A stretch of 64,000 bases of DNA from an uncultured Alphaproteobacteria bacterium. Its GTDB lineage: Bacteria; Pseudomonadota; Alphaproteobacteria; Micropepsales; Micropepsaceae. Below the pieces are notes generated by a model. It was given only the letters and a program-made list of their open reading frames with translations. It made no database searches and was not told where the DNA came from. The translations under genes and the position numbers were made by a program. The stretch spans positions 1-64,000 of the forward strand of contig CADECX010000005.1 in NCBI GenBank assembly GCA_902825865.1, in the 5' to 3' direction. This document shows, piece after piece, positions 62,016-64,000 of this stretch (position 1 is the first letter of the stretch; each line of letters opens with the position of its first letter).

Positions 62016-63268
62016 CGCAAAACGAGTCCGCCCGGCTCATCACCAGCGCTGCCGAGATCGGCGCGGCGCGATGGAATGCCTTGGCCAATCCACAAGGTCT
62101 GGCCGAACCGCATCCTTTCACAAGCTACGAATTCTTTGCGGCGCTGGAAGAGTCCGGCTCGGCCTCGCGCAAGACCGGCTGGCAACCGGCGCATTTGTTG
62201 ATGGCTGGTCCTACCCCAAGCGCGTCAGCGCATGATGGGGGAGGTGGCCGTAGCACCGTGGAGGACAATAGCCAAAGGTCCAGTGGACCTTTGACCGTCC
62301 GACCGGTGCGAAGGCCGGAGGGGGCAACTGCATTGATGCCGCTCTATGCCAAAAATCACTCCTATGGCGAATATGTCTTCGACCATGCCTGGGCCGAGGC
62401 CCTGGAACGGGCGGGCGGCGACTATTACCCCAAGCTGCAATGTTCCGTGCCTTTCACACCCGTTACCGGGCGGCGATTGCTTGCCAGCAGCAACGCGGAC
62501 CGCATGGCGTTGCTGAAAGCCGCCACGGCCGCAGTGAAACAGATCGGCGCCTCGTCCTTGCACATTACGTTCCTCACCCGTGAGGAATGGCAGGCAGCGG
62601 GCGACGCGGACTATCTGCTGCGCACCGGACAGCAGTTTCACTGGGAAAATCGCGGCTATAAAAGCTTCGACGAATTCCTGGGCGAACTGTCTTCCGCCAA
62701 GCGCAAGAATTTGCGCAAGGAACGCGCCGCAGTGCGCGAGGCCGGCGTGACGTTCGACTGGCTGACCGGCAGCGACATCAGCGAAAGCCATTGGGACCAG
62801 TTTTTCAACTTCTACATGGACACCGGCGGGCGCAAATGGGGCACGCCCTATCTGACCCGCGAATTCTTCTCCCGCCTGGGTCAGGGCCTGTCCAAGCAAA
62901 TTCTTCTGGTGATGGCCAAACAGGATGGCCGCACCATAGCGGGGGCCTTGAACCTGTTCGGCGAAGGCGTGCTGTTCGGGCGCAATTGGGGGGCGGTGGA
63001 GCATGTCCCTTTCCTGCATTTCGAGGCTTGTTATTATCAGGCGATTGATTTCGCCATTGCGCGGGGCCTGAAAAGGGTTGAAGCGGGCGCCCAGGGCGAG
63101 CACAAATTGCTGCGCGGCTATATGCCGGCGGAAACTTACAGCGCCCATGTCATCGCCCACAAAGGCCTGGCGCGGGCGGTGGACGATTTCCTGGAGGCCG
63201 AACGGGCGGCGGTGGCGGAGAATATCTCGGAACTGGCGCAGCATGCGCCGTTTAGAAAGGACAAATGA
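62012..63268 (+). CDS. COG3146/DUF482 acyltransferase-like protein with in-frame repeat
   Basis: 418 residues of the GNAT/FemAB-related DUF482 group: HPFTSYEFFAALEESGS, LMPLYAKNHSYGEYVFDHAWA, PFTPVTGRRLL, GRKWGTPYLTREFF and VEAGAQGEHKLLRGYMP. The family is thought to transfer aminoacyl or acyl groups; the substrate is unknown. Residues about 68-106 are an extra low-complexity segment (AHDGGGGRSTVEDN, RRPEGAT) encoded by a palindromic element. The GTG at 62012 overlaps the RidA stop. Confidence 0.9.
   Translation: MTQNESARLITSAAEIGAARWNALANPQGLAEPHPFTSYEFFAALEESGSASRKTGWQPAHLLMAGPTPSASAHDGGGGRSTVEDNSQRSSGPLTVRPVRRPEGATALMPLYAKNHSYGEYVFDHAWAEALERAGGDYYPKLQCSVPFTPVTGRRLLASSNADRMALLKAATAAVKQIGASSLHITFLTREEWQAAGDADYLLRTGQQFHWENRGYKSFDEFLGELSSAKRKNLRKERAAVREAGVTFDWLTGSDISESHWDQFFNFYMDTGGRKWGTPYLTREFFSRLGQGLSKQILLVMAKQDGRTIAGALNLFGEGVLFGRNWGAVEHVPFLHFEACYYQAIDFAIARGLKRVEAGAQGEHKLLRGYMPAETYSAHVIAHKGLARAVDDFLEAERAAVAENISELAQHAPFRKDK
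62213..62335. repeat. Palindromic element inserted in-frame in the COG3146 gene
   Basis: GAGGTGGCCGTAGC (62241-62254) and GCGAAGGCCGGAGGGGG (62308-62324) flank a nested palindrome with AAAGGTCCA-gt-GGACCTTT-like arms and outer ACCG/CGGT. Both flanking blocks match 53553-53640 exactly. It interrupts LLMAGP ... ALMPLYAK, which is continuous in related proteins, while keeping the reading frame. Confidence 0.82.
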
Positions 63269-63684
63269 TGGCGTACGACCCCAACAATATCTTCGCCAAG
63301 ATTCTGGGCGGCCAGATCCCCAGTGTGAAAGTCTATGAGGACGACAAGACTTTCGCTTTCATGGATGTGATGCCGGAAGCAGACGGCCATGTGCTGGTGA
63401 TCCCCAAGGAAGGCGCGGAGAACATTCTGGACCTTTCAGCGGCGGGCATGGCGGCGATGATGGCCACCACCCAGAAGGTCGCCAAGGCGGTGGACAAAGC
63501 GTTGACGCCCGACGGCATCCTGCTCAAGCAATATAACCGCGCCGCCGCCGGCCAGAGCGTGTTCCATGTCCATTTTCACATTGTGCCGCGCTGGGAAGGC
63601 GTGCCCATGGCGCCGCACGGCAAAGTCATGGTAGAGGCGGCCAAACTTGAACCCATCGCCGCCAAAATACGGAGTGAACTGTGA
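63265..63684 (+). CDS. HIT-family nucleotide-binding protein
   Basis: 139-residue histidine-triad protein of the HinT type: NNIFAKILGGQIPSVKVYEDD, FMDVMPEADGHVLVIPKE, and the triad H-x-H-x-H in FHVHFHIVPRWEG. HinT hydrolyses AMP-lysine or adenosine phosphoramidates. Overlaps the upstream stop by four bases and the downstream GTG by four bases. Confidence 0.93.
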   Translation: MMAYDPNNIFAKILGGQIPSVKVYEDDKTFAFMDVMPEADGHVLVIPKEGAENILDLSAAGMAAMMATTQKVAKAVDKALTPDGILLKQYNRAAAGQSVFHVHFHIVPRWEGVPMAPHGKVMVEAAKLEPIAAKIRSEL

Positions 63685-63971
63685 TCCTGGAACGCGCCAT
63701 CTTTGCCATCAAACCCGGCCAGGCCGAGGATTTCGAAAAAGCCTTTGCCCTTGCCGCGCCCCTGATCCGCGCCGCCAAGGGATGCCGCAAGGCCGATATG
63801 CATCGCGGCATCGAAAATCCCGACAGTTTCATCCTGCTGGCGGAATGGGACACGCTCGAAGATCACATGGTCGGCTTCCGGGAGTCTCCCGCTTTCACCG
63901 AATGGCGCGCCCTGTTGGGCCCGCACTTTGCCGGCCCGCCGGCGGTGGAGCACTACAAGGCGGCTCTCTAG
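63681..63971 (+). CDS. Antibiotic biosynthesis monooxygenase (ABM)-domain protein
   Basis: 96 residues with the ABM ferredoxin-like fold: LERAIFAIKPGQAEDFEKAFALA, FILLAEWDTLEDHMVGFRESPAFTEWRALL. These small dimers include quinol monooxygenases and heme-degrading enzymes; no heme-binding pattern is obvious, so the activity is unknown. A GTG at 63681 is the start. Last complete gene in the window. Confidence 0.88.
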   Translation: MILERAIFAIKPGQAEDFEKAFALAAPLIRAAKGCRKADMHRGIENPDSFILLAEWDTLEDHMVGFRESPAFTEWRALLGPHFAGPPAVEHYKAAL

Positions 63972-64000
63972 GAGCGTCGGCCCAGCAGGTTGCGCATTGT

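Noticed and set aside
63968..64000. Possible C-terminal end of a minus-strand gene (reading RNLLGRRS then TAG)
   Set aside because: Only about 10 codons lie in the window, too few to support a gene, although the convergent position after the last plus-strand gene makes it possible.

Overview
The window is a GC-rich (roughly 60-65% by eye), gene-dense stretch of an alphaproteobacterial chromosome. The lineage is shown by a CcrM-type GANTC methyltransferase, a divK-pleD pair, a split atpI-B-E-b'-b F0 operon with both b' and b subunits, a NadQ/NrtR-type NAD regulator upstream of nadABC, small alphaproteobacterial DUF families (DUF3126, DUF2007, DUF3572), a DinB with an N-terminal zinc ribbon, and scpA-scpB beside nagZ and a SPOR protein. 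The mix of Caulobacter-like cell-cycle genes with otherwise generic content would fit a Rhizomicrobium/Micropepsales-like organism, but that placement is an impression, not a measurement. No rRNA, tRNA, CRISPR array, transposase, integrase or phage gene was seen; this is core chromosome decorated with short palindromic repeats.

Layout. 1-5.2 kb: membrane protein, DUF3126, cysE, a 26-codon membrane peptide, queE-queC and a PAS histidine kinase. 5.5-11.3 kb: HD hydrolase, small phosphatase and NadQ-like regulator, followed by nadA-nadB-nadC with a palindromic operator candidate. 11.4-20.1 kb: cell-wall hydrolase, ppdK, glyS-glyQ, trmN6-like methyltransferase, DUF2007, polyprenyl diphosphate synthase. 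20.1-28.3 kb: ispE, TPR lipoprotein, ETF-QO, uracil-DNA glycosylase carrying an in-frame repeat, a lytic transglycosylase-like protein, a glycosyltransferase and a small membrane protein. 28.3-33 kb: the most accessory-looking part, with a glycine-rich membrane protein, a radical SAM gene with a LexA-box candidate, rnhB, and several small secreted, zinc-ribbon or membrane proteins. 32.4-41.2 kb: ccrM with a dense GANTC leader, mutY, a DciA-like gene, three tandem DsbA-like thioredoxin-fold proteins and smc. 41.4-45.6 kb: ATP synthase F0 operon and aspS. 45.8-50 kb: a frameshifted phosphodiesterase/phosphatase gene, an ArsR-SRPBCC pair with a compact autoregulatory promoter, rnd and a secreted SRPBCC-like protein. 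50-64 kb: scpB-scpA-nagZ-SPOR, dgt, erpA, xth, a FrnE-like protein, pleD-divK, DUF3572, ROK kinase-dinB, RidA, a COG3146 acyltransferase-like gene carrying an in-frame repeat, HIT, and an ABM-domain protein at the right edge.

The most noteworthy signals are non-coding or structural. One is a palindromic repeat family sitting in-frame inside two protein genes and at the dgt/SPOR border, where argS would be expected. Others are two paired REP/BIME-like units, two related long imperfect palindromes (839-941 and 49924-50063), six GANTC sites in 68 bp upstream of the gene for the GANTC methylase, a probably leaderless self-controlled ArsR promoter, a tandem triplication of DsbA genes before smc, and two unlisted-size membrane peptides. 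No wholly new multi-gene system is evident; the repeat family and the ccrM leader are the best candidates for follow-up.
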